From positions 1-64,000 of the forward strand of contig JAACJM010000070.1 in NCBI GenBank assembly GCA_013368315.1: a stretch of DNA of 64,000 bases, given 5' to 3'. The DNA is from Tetrapyrgos nigripes. Taxonomy: Eukaryota; Basidiomycota; Agaricomycetes; Agaricales; Campanellaceae. The first letter of the stretch is position 1, and each line of letters opens with the position of its first letter. The translations under genes were made by a program, and so were the position numbers. The notes under the pieces were generated by a model. The model saw only the letters and a list, made by a program, of their open reading frames with translations. It was not told the origin of the DNA and made no database searches. Positions 1 through 12,725 of this stretch are shown piece after piece.

Positions 1-147
1 TGCAAACCTTTACAAAAATCCCCCAAAAGATCTCCAGGCTGTGGACTAAATTGAAGAGTATTCTACTTACTAGATACGCTCGTAAAACAAATCGTATAAG
101 TTTTTCTGGTTGTGTTCTGTGTGTTAAGAGCACTTACTAGAGAAACA

Positions 148-2634
148 GCCTATTAGCGTAACCATGCAAACTGTTTTATAAAAGCTGTGGTTCAACCATA
201 GGCACTTTTATAAAACTTACCGCCAAAATAACCAGAGCTATCCATAGTACACAATGCTCAGGCCTCAAGGTCTCAAGGAGAATTAGGTCATGTACCAGTG
301 AGGTCCACGACTCTGGACCAAGGTCCATGTGTTGCGTTCTTACTCCAAAATTGCAATCCACAATACGTTGCGCGTTCTTACTTAAATTACAGTACATTAT
401 CGTCTTGTAACTACACTGTAAGCTGTACAAATGCAAATGTCTTATCTTCTAATTTAATAGTGCTTTCACCAGCAAGGAAATTGGCAGGCAGCTTCTCACA
501 CCTAGTCCTACATGTACAATTGTCCATCATCCTCAGTCTCACATGCACATCATGTTGATACTCAGCGTACACTTTACGCTCCTCTGCACACTCTGCAAAC
601 AAACTAAGACCTTCAACATCACCACTAGACCAAAGTTTCACCTCATATTCCAAACCGGGATGTGGGCCGCTGCGTATTTTTTTGTAAATTGTCAGAGAAT
701 GAGAGTGGAGTCATGTGCCAGGGCTGACCGCAGAGCTGGGTGTGGAACACTCTTGACCCTTGAGTAAGGAGTCCGAGTCTGGCAGAAAGATTGAGAGAAG
801 GGAAAGGTGGAGAGCAGAGAGTAGAGGAAGGAGCAGTGTTGACAGGAAACTGACGGGGAACCATGACGTGTCCACACCATGCGTCAGCATCACGTGAATG
901 TTGGGCGCGCGCGAAGTTCGAACGCGTTACGCGTCTGCTATATGGTCCGTCTTGTTTTCTACTACATGATTTTTTAGAGGAGATTTACTTGGGCTAAGGT
1001 CATTGTAAGGTCCTACTTCCCCAATAATCTGAACCACAGCGGGCACCATGACGAAATTTTGTATGATCAAAATTCGGGTGTCCTCTTTACAGATTCCCCC
1101 GGTTGAGCCATACATCTCCAGAAATTTCTTTCATGAAAAAGACTGTCCCTGTTGTGTGTGAAAGTAATTACAGCAATAGTAGATACATACCTCAGGAGAA
1201 TTCTGATTGTGTATGATCAAAAATCAGTTGTATGACTAAAATTCAATTTCTGACCAAAATTCCCCACCTTTGCACACTCAGAGCATGGTTATGCTCTTCT
1301 ATGGTGTATCAGTATTTCATGAGACCTCAACATGTAGTGTAGGGATCATAGAGGCATCATGATTCTACATAGTAAATCAGTACTAAATACTTAGAGGCAC
1401 AGTGTGGTACAGGCCATATTCTGGTCCCATTTGCACATAATGAGCTGTCCAAATGAAAGCATTTCCAAATATTAATCAAACAGAAACCTTGCTGAAGTAG
1501 ATCTCATGAGATCTTGCAGGTTGTATTCAGAATTTTCTGTCCCTTTACTCATGCTGTCCCTATCATTTCGTTATGAATCATGTAACAACTGTGTGGTGTT
1601 TCGACTTTTTGCGTGGCGTATACTCCCTTCGTGTTTTGTCTGGTAAGACGACTGGACAGTATTCAATCCTTGGTATGTACAGTGACTTGAGGCCTCGACA
1701 TAATCAACCACGTGTACTGTACGAACAGCGCTAGAGTCCTAGAATTAGAATTTTGCTCATACAGGGTCTATTTTGATCATACACCAGCTCGTACTGGACC
1801 TTAAATGCACTGTTTCTTGCTCTCAGCATTGGAAATGAATGAAGCATTATAAAATAATCACCATACCGTACGCAAATGGTACCGATATTTCAATTCTGAA
1901 CGAATTTCGACCATACAACAGTAATTTTGGTCATACACAGTCATACAACATTGATTGCACTGGACCTTGAGTGCACGATGTCTTCTCTCGGAATTGCAAA
2001 TTTATGAAGCATATCCTCATTATGCACGGAAATAGCATCGGCATAGGCATTTTGAAGGAATTTCAGTCATACAACGGGAATTCCGGTCATACAACATAAA
2101 TTGCACTGGATCTTGAATGCACAATTTCTTACCCTCGGAGTTGCGAATCAGCGGAGCATAGTATAATAATCATTATTTCCCAGAGAAATAGGATCAGTAC
2201 TAGGATTTAGAAGGAATTTTGGTCATACAACGGGAATTTTGGTCATACACGGGAATTGATAAGTATTGTAAATCAAATATCAAGGTGGCAGTACCCAGCC
2301 AAAAGCCCCACGTTAAAATATCAGAGAAAAAGAGGAGTACGCCAGCAATATAGAGCGCAAACGACGAAATCCCCAACTGAAAAGCGACGAGGCGAGCTGA
2401 TGACAGGAGGAGATGCTGTGCTGCCCTGTGGCATTTGCCGCGGAACAAGCGGATATTGGCGTTGCCGCTTTCTGAAATGGGAAATGGGCGATGGACCAGT
2501 GACGCTGGGGTCGTGAGAAGAGGTCCAGGAGATGCTGGGTTTTTTAAAAAATCGCGCGCGAGCGGAGTGCTTTATAAAAGTGCCTATGGTTGATCCATTG
2601 GTTTTATAAAACGTCTTGCATGGTTAGCCCAGGC
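148..2634. mobile_element. TIR-bounded non-autonomous DNA element (about 2.5 kb)
   Basis: An imperfect inverted repeat of about 55 bp sits at 158-217 and 2565-2626. Both arms contain AACCATGCAA, GTTTTATAAAA, CAACCATAGGCAC and TTTTATAAA in the same order on opposite strands. The flanking GCCT...AGGC suggests limits near 148 and 2634. No open frame inside resembles a transposase, so this would be a non-autonomous or decayed element. I could not define a target-site duplication, so the superfamily is unknown. The arms carry TATAAAA-like motifs that could act as promoters by chance. Confidence 0.5.
1788..2250. repeat. Three diverged ~155-bp tandem units
   Basis: Three consecutive units begin with a form of GCACTGGACCTTGAGTGCA. 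Each ends in a pair of GGTCATACAACGGGAATT-like motifs, near 1900-1945, 2060-2095 and 2217-2250. Related TATGATCAAAATT motifs occur at 1059-1250. The units lie inside the inverted-repeat element at 148-2634. No coding potential is seen. Confidence 0.55.
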
Positions 2635-3093
2635 AATTTTTATATACTTTTATAAAAAATGTGTGTTATGGCCTGATACATAGACATGAAGTTTACAATT
2701 AGTAAGGAGATATTTTCAAAAGTTGAACCTTGGGTTCATATTACCGATCACGATAAGATTGTACCCCGTGATTTTTTTTGCTTTATATAGTCATATTTGT
2801 TGACTTATATGGTTTATCAGCTTTCACTTACCTGAAATCGCCAAATCCATTAAAAATACGACCCGTATCGAATATGGTCGTACCCCCAAACGGGAAGGTT
2901 GAGATCCCACCCGAGATGGCAATACTCGGAAAATTCCGAGGATGACGTCAGACCTGAAAAATAGTTCTTGGGCTCGACTACGACTACAACTTGCCCATCG
3001 TCCCCACTCATCGCCATAGTCAAGTTTGCACAGGAATGGCTCTGCAACTATCACTATTCAACGCAGTCTGGACAGGAGTATCATGTAATCTAT

Positions 3094-4819
3094 TTATACT
3101 TCCGTGTAATTTGGAGGAACCTCTTCCGTCTCATCCGAATGATCCGAAGTCAAATCATCTTGTCCCATCCTCCATCCGCTATCCGTATGAATCCTACGTT
3201 CTCGTGTACGCCGATTTTCCGGAGTCGAAGGCTGCAAGGAAGACTGGCTCCGCCCAAGAAGAATCGCCACTCTCTGCTGCAACTTCAAATTTCCCCAGCG
3301 TAACCGGTTCAGCATATCATCCGATTCGTGGTGATCACGGCTACCTGCGTAGTGTAAATGTTTTGATGACGGTATTCCATGAGAACCTCGATTTTCGTAT
3401 TGGTTGAAATCAGGTCCAGCAACCACAACAAATGGTGTAGGCTCCAACATCTTTTCTTTCCGAGTCTTTTTCCAATTCAGGCATATCCACGACGACAACA
3501 GGGCGAGGATCAGAAATGCACTCAAACCACCAGCAATTCCACCAATTTCTCCACCCCTCGAATGATGATCGGAAGAAGTGGGGGCGATTGGATCAGATGT
3601 TTCCGAAGTGTGAGGTACCGGAGTGGAGGTACCGGAGTGAGAGGAATCGACGTTGGAAGTAAGGGTATTGGTAAAAAATTGGACTTCAAACCAAGGGTCT
3701 GAACAAAGAACATATCCACGATCATGGGCATTCCATTCGTTCCATTATGCTGTATGACCAAGGTATGTTCACCTGGGAAAAGAGATGTACACTTGAGTAA
3801 GAACTTATCAGGATTTATCAGGGTTTCATTCCCTGAGCCTGGATTAGGAGAAGTTGAACGCAGTCCAACTGGCGGCTGGTCATCCAATTGGTATGTAACG
3901 GCGTTTGAAGAATTAAGTGCGCCAAAAGAGTCCGCCAGCATACCGACTTCTGTTCCTAAAGAAAACGCAAGTTCTTCCACAGTTTTGCTGTATGTACTAG
4001 ATGTAACCACGTACCATTGAACGTCAACGTGAGGGTTGATCCCGGAAATTTCGTCCCAAGTGTACCATTCTGAAACGCTTCCCATCCAGGACTCGATTCA
4101 AGGCGTGCCGAGTCTCCCAACGGCGACATAGGAGTCGGAGAAGGGGTGGTTGGGGCAGAAGTCGAGGTAATAATTTCAGGACATATTATGTCACAACTCG
4201 AAGGTGAGACTGGAGGAGGACTCGTTGCTCCTTCCAAGTTTCCAACCAGAACGTACTCTCCATCAACAGGTGCATCAGAAAGTGGCGTATATGCGATGTA
4301 ATCCAGGTAAAATACATCTACTCCCGTTGACAACGCACCCTTGCTAACGTCAAACACCCTGATTGACAGCTGGTGAGTTCCAGATGGTTTTAACCCAGGG
4401 GGAGATGCGCATATCAGCACGTTGTTGATTATCGAGTTGGGAAGAAGGCTTTGATTGCCCCCCCATTCGCTAGGATGTCCGCGCAAGTCATCCAAAGAAC
4501 ACTCAATTTTAAACTGAGCGTCATTGGCGATGGATCCGTAGACTTTGGGAGAAGGGGAGGTTCCTATTATCTTGTAAATAATTTGCATTGGAGATGTTGT
4601 GGAATAAATTTAAATCTGGGACATACCGTTGAAGTTGAAGGTAAAAGATGCATTGTTGCTACTCGTTCCATGGAGAGTATTGTTGAGGGCAAAGAAACTC
4701 CTTCCTGCAGACAAATTTACACTGGCATCGAGTAGAGTTTGAGGAGAAGATGAGCTCCATTGGCCGGTATAGTTGACACGACTGTCATCATCGTCGGCGA
4801 CAGCCCAAATTATGGACAT
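3094..4819 (-). CDS. Single-pass membrane protein with two beta-sandwich-like ectodomains and a PPxY tail
   Basis: The spliced minus-strand model starts at 4819. Exon 1 runs to 4627 and encodes an acidic start (ADDDDSRVNYTG) ending in NFNG. An intron (4626-4564) joins in phase to TSPSPKVYG. A second intron (4014-3956) joins TFNG to TEVGML. This gives two repeats of a W/FNGT-type domain common in agaric surface proteins, then a Ser/Thr/Pro-rich linker, a transmembrane helix (SAFLILALLSSWICL) and a basic cytoplasmic tail ending PPNYTEV. The frame must change once more between the second domain and the linker. A candidate intron (3772-3699) has good sites but removes a conserved-looking HTLVIQHNG stretch; otherwise a one-base indel is present. 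The role is unknown; cell-surface carbohydrate binding or signalling is only inferred. Confidence 0.6.
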
Positions 4820-5400
4820 GGGTAGTAAGAAAGTACCTCAGGTAGGGTGGCAGAGATGAAATGCTTGAAGACGAGTAGCTCCTCTAATAATGTTCCCAGA
4901 ATAAATGATCGAATCAGTCGTGTTATAATAAGCGTCTCGAAACGAACAGGAAAAATGACACTTAGCAAACCATCAATGAAACTGCCATGAAGGCTCATCA
5001 AGGCTAGGCCTATGTGAAAACCGGACGATATAACGGCTCAGGCGTGGCTCAGACCTTACAAATACATACTCATACTTCCGTATGTGCGATTCTGAGGACA
5101 AGAATGAAAGAAAAAGTAGAGTGATGACACTGTGACACGGTGAATGGAGGGTACTAGCTAATACACCAGGGCAATATACTCAACGAGGCGACACACCATC
5201 AAGATCATCTGTCAAAACCTCAACGAGTTACCAGGTCTCAGTAACTGAAAGAAATCACTGGAGAAAGTTGCCACTGCAAATTACAAGGCCCCCTTGAATG
5301 ATAATAATGTTAGAATTTTGTATTGAATGAACATCTGTTTATCTATCTATCTTTTATTCTTACTGATTCATTCCCTACCTACTGTCTTGATTTGTTCAGT
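4820..5400. other. Upstream region of the 4.8-kb gene; nothing recognised
   Basis: AT-rich sequence with no convincing open frame. It should hold the promoter of the minus-strand membrane-protein gene, but no clear TATA box or other motif was identified. Confidence 0.4.
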
Positions 5401-5905
5401 TAGTGCACTGCACGGGTATACCGCAGCTAACTTTGAGCCCACCCATACCCGTACCCATCAAAACCCTGTTGGAATATCTATCTATCATTTGTTCGTTACT
5501 TGTTTACCATCTTTGATTGAACAGCTTTCACTAGGATACATGACATATCTTTGTTACATCTTTTGACTCACTTGGACGCCAGTATTTAGTTAACAGCCTT
5601 GTTACAGCTTCGTTACAGCTTTACTTTGATACCGCAGTACATAGCTATACATTCACAGCAGTTACACACAGGTTACTTTATTTATGGACTCACTCAGTCA
5701 CAGTAGCTAAAAGTATAAGTACTATGTAGTTCACTGTCTATACCTTAGAGCCCCAATCGTATTCATCACCTCACTTGTTTGACAAGTGCCTTTATATTCG
5801 CTTATTCTCATAAACCCATACCCTTCTAGTGGGTACAGGTTTTTGATGGGTTTGGCAGGTAAGGGTATGGGTCTGTACCCTTTGCGGATAGCTGGTCTGT
5901 TCTCA
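5401..5905. mobile_element. hAT-like MITE, right end uncertain
   Basis: The left end begins TAGTGCACTGCACGGGTA and runs into ACCCATACCCGTACCCATC. The inverse pattern (GATGGGTTTGGCAGGTAAGG, then GGGTATGGGTCTGTACCC) occurs at 5846-5881. The left terminus aligns with the inverted right terminus of the MITE at 45883-46221 (TAGTGAACAGCACAGGTA), so both belong to one family. The right boundary is degenerate and I could not read a full 8-bp duplication. Confidence 0.45.
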
Positions 5906-6169
5906 AGTTTGTATATTTATTCTACACACCTATAGCTTTGAACTTGCCATGAAATCAGATTTTTTTCAATGTATCTACATATTTCACATGATTGTGTAGC
6001 TAGTACCACCCAACCATCTCCCTCTGACTCCATCTCATCTCCTTGACCAGCGTCTGGCAGAACCTTGGCTTCAGATGTAGCACCTTTTCCATCGTGGATA
6101 TTGTCACATTGAGTTGCATGAATGGAGATTCACCATAATGGCAGATAGGCATAGGGTACATTAACCTCC

Positions 6170-7800
6170 TGTAAGCACAATTAGATTGCAAAATATGTTT
6201 TTGCCATTCGGAAAGTAGTAATTCAGCAATTACCTCGCAACCACTAATCCAGCATTGACTTCGAGTATCAATGTAGCATTTATGGGTGTTCAATCTCGGC
6301 ACAAGTCAGCATTTTACTTAGTCTTATGTAGCATTCATTGGTGTTCAGTCTTGGCACAACTCAGCATTTTACTTAGTCTTATGTAGCATTCATTGGTGTT
6401 CAGTCTTGGCACAACTCAGCAATTTACTTAGTCTTATGTAGCATTTATCAGTGTTCAATCTTGGCACAAGTCAGCATTTTTACTTAGTCTTATGTAGCAT
6501 TCATTGGTGGTGAATCTTGGCATAAGTCAGCATTTTACCTAGTCTTAAGTAACATTTTTGGTCTCGTGTGCAAACACATCATTCTCTGGAGTGAGCACCA
6601 AGTTGGAATTTAGCATTTTTCGAAAACGTGATCATTTTTTCATTCACATAGCGTTTTCTAATTGCTCCGTCTTCGTACACGAGTCGGCGGGCATGAAGAA
6701 GAAAAATGAATAGGTCAAACGCGGCGACTCCAAAATGAGGCTGCGGGAAAGATAATTATTGGATTTCGTTCGCAAATACGCTGAATCCAAACGATGGTAA
6801 AGGCTCCACTCGTGAGTTGCAGTCTCCTCCAGTCCGAATGATAAAGTCCTAAAAAGATTTCATAAGGTCCAAACTGGCCGGAGTACATAGGTAATCGGCA
6901 GGTAAGTATATGATATCGTTCTACTGTGAGCTCCAAACCACTTACTATTCGAATAATACTACTACTAGGAAATGATGCAACTAAACGGCCACAACACGAC
7001 TACTATCAAAATGATTTCCGCAAGAGACAAATCGCCCTTTTTAACCGAGATCCAGCAGTTTTTTGCGCATTAAAAGGAGAGGGGCAACATTATGCATATC
7101 GAATGAGATCGGTGTCAAATAATATGATGTACGATAGCCAGATGAAAGTAAAATCGTCACGGCACCTCGACAACTTGTGACATATAATATTACAACACTC
7201 TCACGTCGTCAGAGTCATCGGTAGGTTCGTCAGTCAGTACTGTCCGGTACTGTCTCATTTTGGAGTGTATTGTAAGATGTGATAGATAGTTAGAAAATAA
7301 AAATTAGGTTGCTTCTAGATCATGGGAGAGAAAAAGAGACTGTTATGCAGGGAGACCCCCGCAGACATTCCATCCCCATCTACCAATGATGGTGAGGTAT
7401 GGCCGCTAGCGGCATGCAAGTCTGTATGGGATCAACTTTTTACATAGACAAAATGCTGAATCATTCAACAATAGAATTTATGGAATGCCGGATCAGACTG
7501 GCTCCTACATGTCTAAAATGTTGAATCCATGGGACAGTAGAATTTTTGAAATGCTGAATTAGACAAGAGCCAGGATGGTCAAAATGCTGAATCAGTGAAA
7601 AGTAAAATTTACGGAATGCTGAATCAGTCAAAGGTGTATATTGAATGCTAACTTGGTGCTATTCCGAGTAGGTCAAAAATGCTACATTACACCTTGCGGT
7701 CTCATTATCTGGATGCTGACTTGGTGGTTGCTGGAACTTCAGATTCAAAATGCTGGATATGTAGTTTCCGAATGGCAAAAACATATCCTGCGATTAGATT
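6170..7800. mobile_element. Inverted-arm element with subterminal TGCTGA repeats
   Basis: The left arm (about 6170-6560) and right arm (about 7440-7800) are inverted copies. The clearest core is TTTCCGAATGGCAAAAACAT at 7766-7785, whose reverse complement lies near 6200-6225. Flanking matches include ATGCTACATT and GTGGTTGC. Both arms are built of tandem TGCTGA-containing units. The 0.9-kb centre has no protein-coding signal. Subterminal repeat arrays of this kind occur in several DNA-transposon superfamilies; the exact ends and superfamily are unresolved. Confidence 0.45.
6266..6545. repeat. 55-bp tandem repeat, five copies
   Basis: Five head-to-tail copies of a 55-bp unit contain CTTATGTAGCATTCATTGG and GGCACAACTCAGCATTTTAC. 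The two central copies are nearly identical and the outer ones diverged. The array forms part of the left arm of the 6.2-7.8 kb element; a more degenerate array of similar units is inverted at about 7450-7650. Confidence 0.75.
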
Positions 7801-7891
7801 AGAAGGGCAATCGTTCAGATGGAGTATCGCATTGATTTTCTTCGCTCAACGAGTTCAGCCACAATTCTGAAGGCTGCTGGACCGATCACGG

Positions 7892-8065
7892 CGGGGATGA
7901 GTGCATTTTTGAACCGGAGTAAATCTCGAATATTTCAACAATGGCCGGACTACTCCATATGGGACTGCTCGTAGGCCGAACTTCTATATGGAGTAGTTCT
8001 GGCGCCGGGAAAACCCCGAAATTCATTCTCATCCAAAATTCCGTCTAAATATGCACTCATCCCTG
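7892..8065. mobile_element. Short palindromic MITE, copy 1 (174 bp)
   Basis: The ends are inverted: GGGATGAGTGCATTTTTGAA at the left and, inverted at the right, CAGGGATGAGTGCATATTTA. The centre holds an inverted CTCCATATGG/TATATGGAG pair. A related copy lies at 48962-49149. The flanking TCACGG/TCATGG may be a diverged target duplication. It is too small to encode protein. Confidence 0.55.
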
Positions 8066-9035
8066 TCATGGATTGCACATTTATTCAGACCCGTTTTCCA
8101 ACCGTTTTGGTCCACCCGCTTTGAAACAAGTGTATAGTACCTGTTTTCAATGTAATATAGTAAATCTAATCTAGTCCAAATCTAGTAAGATAAGCCAAAT
8201 TTAGTGGTTCTCACTCAAAGTCTCATGACTCCGAAACAACCTAACCTTGTGACTTCCCATCACCTGATTCTCCAACCGCGTGGCGTGCGTGATGTGGCTA
8301 TTATATGTGTCAACCTCGGGATGTACTTGTTATTCCCGAAAGCCTATAGCTTCAATCTTTTGGCAAAGAAACCAGCTTATAATTATCATTGAGAATTTGA
8401 ATTTTGGAGAAATACATCCCTACTCTTTTACTCATCTTGTGAAGGTCCTTAGACCATTTCTGACTTGAGATTATTTTACCAAGTTGCTATCTTTAATTAC
8501 CATTTCTCTCAGACAGTCACTTTCATGGTGGTTTGCTGTACCATCCACTGTCTTCTTACCTTAGTGAGTGATTCAAAATACTTTACAAAGATAGATAAGC
8601 CCAAAGTAGTATAAAAGGCCTGTAAAAGTATGTAGAAAATCAGAATTCCTGTGCTGTTAATCCTCTGATAAGAATACAGCTCAACGCTGTTTATTCTTCA
8701 GCCAGTACATTCTTGTTGACACATGCTTCACTGCCTGTCCTGTCTTAATGCCTGAAGATCTGGAGGCTCACATATTATTTGAAACACTGGTTGTTCGGCT
8801 ACCACTCATGCTACTGGCTAACTTCATGGCAGCTTGCATTTGATCAAATAAGTATGTGATATTACCATTACAACAGCATTACCATATTGTTCAGTCTGCG
8901 CAGAAGGGGATTCGAAGCACTTATAGGCTCTCAAGAAATGATGTGGCTGATACGCAGACATTTTTCCACAAGACCTGTTTCTGCTGCAGCTGAATGCATT
9001 TTTTAAAAAGTTTGCTACACTCATTTGAGATACTC
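8066..9035. other. No feature recognised
   Basis: AT-rich sequence with only short, unsupported open frames on both strands. No repeat of note was seen. Confidence 0.4.
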
Positions 9036-9115
9036 TACGAGGCCGAATGAAATGAGGATGAGTTCTTTACACTCACTTTCTGCTTGTGGCTATACGAAAT
9101 GTTCCCTGTTTTCCC
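9036..9115 (+). mobile_element. Helitron-family 5' terminus (isolated copy E)
   Basis: Begins TACGAGGCCGAA and continues with GAGTTCTTTACACTCACTTT and CTGCTTGTGGCTAT. It matches the 5' ends of the elements at 13290, 50615, 54982 and 33878. No matching 3' terminus was found downstream, so the copy is truncated, diverged or disrupted, possibly by the MITE at 9624. Confidence 0.5.
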
Positions 9116-9623
9116 GAGCCATTGTTTCCGATTTTTTCCTTGCCAGTGACTCCTATATGCCTAATTGGCCCACTACACCCATAACGTTGCGTCTTTTCCT
9201 ATCCGCGACGCTCGCCAAGTCATCTAAAGCTCCTCCTCCTCCTCATACTACATACCTATACCATCATTATAATAACTGATCTTCCCGCTTTTTACCACCA
9301 CCACGGCCCATTATTGCAAGCTCATTGAGAACGACAGTCCGCAGACAACATGTCTATTTGCACAACGTTGGTCTCTGTGTACTGTTTATGATCTGGTCCG
9401 GACTTTGGAAGTGTAACGTGATCGGGAGTTGGAGTAGATTTTTGATCTGGATGCGGGTACCAATAAGCGCGAAGGGAGACATTTGTCGCTGGTGGTAATG
9501 GTCGTATTGGTTTGCTGGGTATGTGTGGTCCCTATGCTGTATGTACTTGCGCTGATTCTTCTTTACGTATGTCCTGTTTCATCACTCAGCAGTTTTTGCC
9601 AATTGCATCCGAGGGCTGTAGAG

Positions 9624-10104
9624 CAAGAGGTGTGCAGACGGTTATGGCCAGAACAGATGTTCCTTTTGGGTTTTAAGGTCAGCCAGACCTCCCCCCCTCC
9701 TTCCTAAAAAGGAAAGAGATAAGATAAATTTTCGCTTACAAATCATCAAATCAAGTCACCTAAAGACACAACAAAGGAGTGATAAATGCTGATGTGGGAT
9801 CCATTTTCTTGAGGTAGCAAATATTTTTCAAAGAAAAGTTCATGATGTCAGCCCACTGACAACATCACTTTCATGAGAACTATATACCATTTCAGTGGGA
9901 TTCCACCTAAATAAGGCATATCAGGTATGTCTTCTACCTGTTTTTACCCTCCAAGTGTATTTCTGATACTTTGAAGCAGAGATGACTCCAGAAATTTGGT
10001 CTGTACACTCTCTAGAGCATGATGTACTTTTGGGTCATTAGCCCTCTCTAGACCCCCTCCCCCCCCAAGGTCCAGTCTCAGGTAGACCAGCTGCACACCT
10101 CTTG
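9624..10104. mobile_element. hAT-like MITE with perfect 8-bp TSD (481 bp)
   Basis: Terminal inverted repeat CAAGAGGTGTGCAG, perfect at both ends, is flanked by the direct duplication CTGTAGAG at 9616-9623 and 10105-10112. An 8-bp duplication is characteristic of the hAT superfamily. Subterminal C-runs and CTTCCTAAAAAGGAA are shared with the copy at 42852-43366. The element carries no transposase, so it would need one in trans. Confidence 0.85.
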
Positions 10105-10112
10105 CTGTAGAG

Positions 10113-11384
10113 TTTGCGTGATGTTCATCGGCAGGTGTAGGGTCGTCTGCGTTGCGCTCACTTTGTCCCTCCTTTCATACCATCATGTACTCTCTTAACA
10201 CATATGACGTGTTTTGTGCTACCTTGCCTACACTGTTCTTGTCTGTACTTGGCTATGCTTACTTTGACCATGGTTTTTACTCTGTTTCCAATGAGGTGAG
10301 TTTCCTTTTTGGTTTCATGCACGGTTACATTTTCGCTTTTCATTTTTGCTTGTGGGCATTGTCGGCGTCGTATTTGCCTCTTCTTTCTTCTTTTCTTCCT
10401 TTTCTTTCTTTCTTTTTTCTTTTCTGTTGTCTTGTTGTTCGTCCTCAAGGCGCTTACTCTTATACAGAGCCTACATCAACGCCTCAAGATAAATGAAGAT
10501 GGATGATGATTGAATGATGATCCATTGCCACTGTCTTCCCTAACTACCATGTAATTCATTATGCATTGCAACCCATACCTTCCCCATACTTCGTTGAAGG
10601 CTCATCATGAGGGCTAGTTTTCAAAAATTTGGTTCAAGCCTACATTCTTTGACCCAGTGCTCTCAAAAAACACAAAGCAATATATACTCTGCACTGTCCT
10701 TTATAGTAGTTGAAAATTTCTTTATACCACCCCTATCACTCCAGGTGAGTACCTCACATTTTTCTGCATACATATTTCATATTTACCCTTGAGGATGTGC
10801 ACAGATACTATCAACCACACCCATGGGCCACATCCACCCGCATCCTCCCTTGATCCTCCCACTCACACCTCCAAATCAAGTTACCACATCAAAAATATGT
10901 GCAACTTTTCTGTGCTTCCAGAACCAATGCCAAACTGAAGGCCAATGACAGTACTATGGGTGGTGGCGTAGTGATTTGTGATTGAATTTGCCATTGCTTG
11001 ACCACTTGGACTCTCCATAAGCTCCTGGAATTGAATATCAATGGCATGTGTACCTGTGAGGCAGGTGGCAGTTTTAGGCAGCTGAGATGATAAGCTGTAC
11101 CCACCAAACCCATCCTCATGACCTTGTGGAATACCCATGAGATAGAATACATATGAAATGGGAAACCCAGGACCCCAATCAGTTAGTATTTTTATTGCCC
11201 ATTATACATTGAAGAATACAGCAGTGAAGTGACTTCAGTTTCTCCCTTTATTCACTTGGGGGAAAGAGGCCAGGCTATGCTGGCAAGACCGATTACTATC
11301 TTTTATACCTTACATTTACTTCATAATACATAACTGGGTCCAAAAACATCTTGGTAACTGGTAACAAGCTAATTGCTGGGTGCT
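10113..11384. other. No recognised gene; two weak open frames
   Basis: A plus-strand frame at 10152-10496 is dominated by a CT-rich tract encoding Phe/Leu/Ser. A minus-strand frame at 10881-11138 (85 aa, from MGIPQGHEDGF) has a less skewed composition, but shows no motif and no obvious neighbouring exons. Neither is claimed as a gene. Confidence 0.35.
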
Positions 11385-12725
11385 GAAATGTAAATGCTAC
11401 CAGAATGGGCCCACAACAAAAATACATCCATAGCAAACTCCCCTGCACTCACATACCTCCCCTCACCCCTCACAAACTTGTATCTTCACATCCAGAGCAC
11501 CTATCATTATGGGGCTTCTCTCCCTATCATTCTGGAGTTAACTGAGGCCAGAATGAGCCCACAACAAAAATATATCTGGTATAAACTCCTTACACTCACA
11601 TACCCTCCCCCTCACCCCTCACAAACTCATATCTTCACATCCAGAGCACCTATCATTGTGGATTTCTCTCCCTATTATTCTGGAGTTAAATGAGGCCAAA
11701 ATGATCCCACAATAAAAATATATCCATTATAAACTCCCCTACACTCACATACCCTCCCCCTCACCCCCCCCACAAACTTGTATCTTCACATCCAGAGCAC
11801 CTATCATTGTGGGGTTCTCTCCCCATTATTCTGGAGTTAAATGAGAGCAGGATGTGCCCACAACACAAAAACATCCATGGTAAACTCCCTTGCACTCACA
11901 CCTCCCCCTCAACCCCCCACAAACTCATATCTTCACATCCAGAGCACCTATCATTATGGAGTTTCTTTTCCTGATATTGTTGGAGTTAAATGAGGCCAGA
12001 ATGAGCCCACAACAGAGGTATATCCATCATTTACCCTCCCCCTCACCTCCCTACAAACCCATATCTCCACATCCAGTCAACCTATTATTGTGGGTTTCTT
12101 TGGTTTCTTTCCTTCTAATTTTGAAGTTAAATGAGGCCATATTTGGCCCAAAACAAAAATATATTCATCATAAACTTCCCCATCACCCCCCCACAAACTC
12201 ATATCTCCACATCCAGTCCACCTATCATTGTGGGGTTTCATTCCCCACTGTTCTGGAGTTAAATGAGGCCAGAATTAGCCTTGAGCAAAAATATATTGAT
12301 GATAAACTTCCTTGCACTCACATACCCTGCCCTTCACCCACCCAAAAAACCCATATCTCCACACCAAGAGTACCTATCATTATGGAGTTTTCTTCCCCTT
12401 TTCCTAGAGTTAAATGAGGCCAGGATTAGCCCTGGGCAAATATATATGGATAATAAACTTCCCTGCACTCACATACCCTCTCCCTCACCCCCACAAACTT
12501 TTATCTCCACATCTAGAGTACCTATCATTATGGGGTTTCTTTCACTCTTTTTTTGGAGTTAAATGAGGCCACAATGAGCCCGAGAAGAAATATATTGATG
12601 ATAAATGTCTCTGCACTCACCTACCCTCCTCCTCAGGACCTCACCCACACACAAACTCTTATCTCCACATCCAGACCATGTATCATTTGGGTTTCTTTCC
12701 TTCTAATTATGGATTTAAATGAGGC
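11385..12725. repeat. ~150-bp satellite array, about nine units
   Basis: The marker GAGTTAAATGAGGCC (or close variants) recurs at about 11527, 11682, 11833, 11982, 12125, 12256, 12407, 12558 and 12711, a spacing of 131-155 bp. Each unit also contains ACAAACTCATATCTTCACAT and a C-rich CCTCCCCCTCACC block. Long open frames cross the array only because the unit lacks stops in some frames; they are not genes. Units differ by substitutions and small indels. Confidence 0.9.

Noticed and set aside
10152..10496. 114-aa hydrophobic plus-strand frame, possible membrane protein
   Set aside because: Hydrophobicity comes from a CT-rich low-complexity tract; no conserved motif or splice context.
11890..12417. 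175-aa plus-strand open frame
   Set aside because: It crosses the ~150-bp satellite; the repeats open frames in several registers.
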